This document shows positions 5,217-5,384 of a stretch of DNA of 5,384 nucleotides, one piece after another. A program made the translations under genes and the position numbers. How positions within the stretch are numbered: the stretch's first letter is position 1; every line of letters starts with the position of its first letter. The stretch is taken from the NCBI GenBank assembly GCA_910577035.1, contig CAJTKW010000121.1, positions 1 through 5,384 of the forward strand. The letters run 5' to 3'. The notes beneath the pieces are model-generated. The model made no database searches, was not told the origin of the DNA, and saw nothing but the letters and a program-made list of their open reading frames with translations. This DNA is from an uncultured Acetatifactor sp. (GTDB taxonomy: Bacteria > Bacillota > Clostridia > Lachnospirales > Lachnospiraceae).

Positions 5217-5244
5217 GATTTTCATGCCAGAGGAGGTAAAAAGG

Positions 5245-5384
5245 ATGTACCCGTTTATATATCGCTGTGATGTGAAAAAGATTGATATTGCAAAGATAAT
5301 CAAAAATCCGGCAGAACTGGAAATCTTCAGACCGCTTTATATGAACCGCCCTGCATTAAAGGGAATAAAGTTTCTGATACCATC
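5245..5384 (+). CDS. Start of an unrecognised gene (cut by the window end)
   Basis: The first 46 codons are open to the window edge. The protein begins MYPFIYRCDVKKIDIAK and continues with KNPAELEIFRPLY and a basic RPALKGIKF stretch. A very strong AGGAGGT lies 7 bases before the ATG, with the same GAGGTAAAAAG spacer as the helicase gene. I do not recognise the family. The visible part does not continue the D5-type helicase after its D5_N region, so it is not a shifted remainder of the preceding gene. It follows the same type of hairpin leader as its neighbours and is probably part of the same module. Confidence 0.75.
   Translation, partial: MYPFIYRCDVKKIDIAKIIKNPAELEIFRPLYMNRPALKGIKFLIP

Noticed and set aside
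4258..5244. Reading the 283-residue gene as a frameshifted or truncated helicase
   Set aside because: No Walker A or other ATPase sequence is present in any frame of 5110-5384 that I could see. A new leader, ribosome binding site and gene follow at once, and the frame itself is intact.

Overview
The window reads as the replication module of a mobile replicon (plasmid, phage-plasmid or integrative element) from a Gram-positive, Firmicutes-type bacterium. A gut clostridial or Lachnospiraceae-like host is my best guess, but it is not proven. The grounds are strong AGGAGG-type ribosome binding sites, a RepL-family replication protein (a family known from Firmicute plasmids) and a D5/P4-type helicase resembling those I associate with clostridial mobile elements. 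There are six genes, one of them cut by the window end. I see no tRNA, rRNA, CRISPR array or transposase.

Layout. Positions 1-81 are a leader for an SSB-like OB-fold gene (82-462, +). That gene converges on a RepL-type gene (546-1238, -), and a hairpin flanked by A and T tracts, usable as a terminator in both directions, lies between them. Positions 1239-1723 hold no convincing gene. The left half is AT-rich and carries a near-perfect 36-bp palindrome overlapping the likely repL promoter. The right half packs at least five hairpins into about 210 bases. Together they are the best candidate for an origin or control region. Then come a 627-residue D5_N/SF3 helicase (1724-3607, +), a 101-residue small protein (3748-4053, +), a 283-residue protein (4258-5109, +) and the start of an unrecognised gene (5245 onward, +).

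Main observation. The 283-residue protein is a stand-alone version of the helicase's N-terminal D5_N region. It ends where the helicase's ATPase domain begins. The 101-residue protein appears to be a still smaller member, keeping only the central motif around a GxY(T/S) turn. So a full helicase is followed by two ATPase-less relatives. The two small genes also share an N-terminal motif and a closely similar 45-base leader with a GGCGC/GCGCC stem.

How it may work together (inference). RepL would recognise the origin, the D5-type helicase would unwind it, and the SSB would cover single strands. The two D5_N-like proteins could modulate, load or compete with the helicase. A motif close to ATATAACGATAAA recurs near the start of nearly every gene, usually after a dyad, which suggests a shared transcriptional or RNA-level control.
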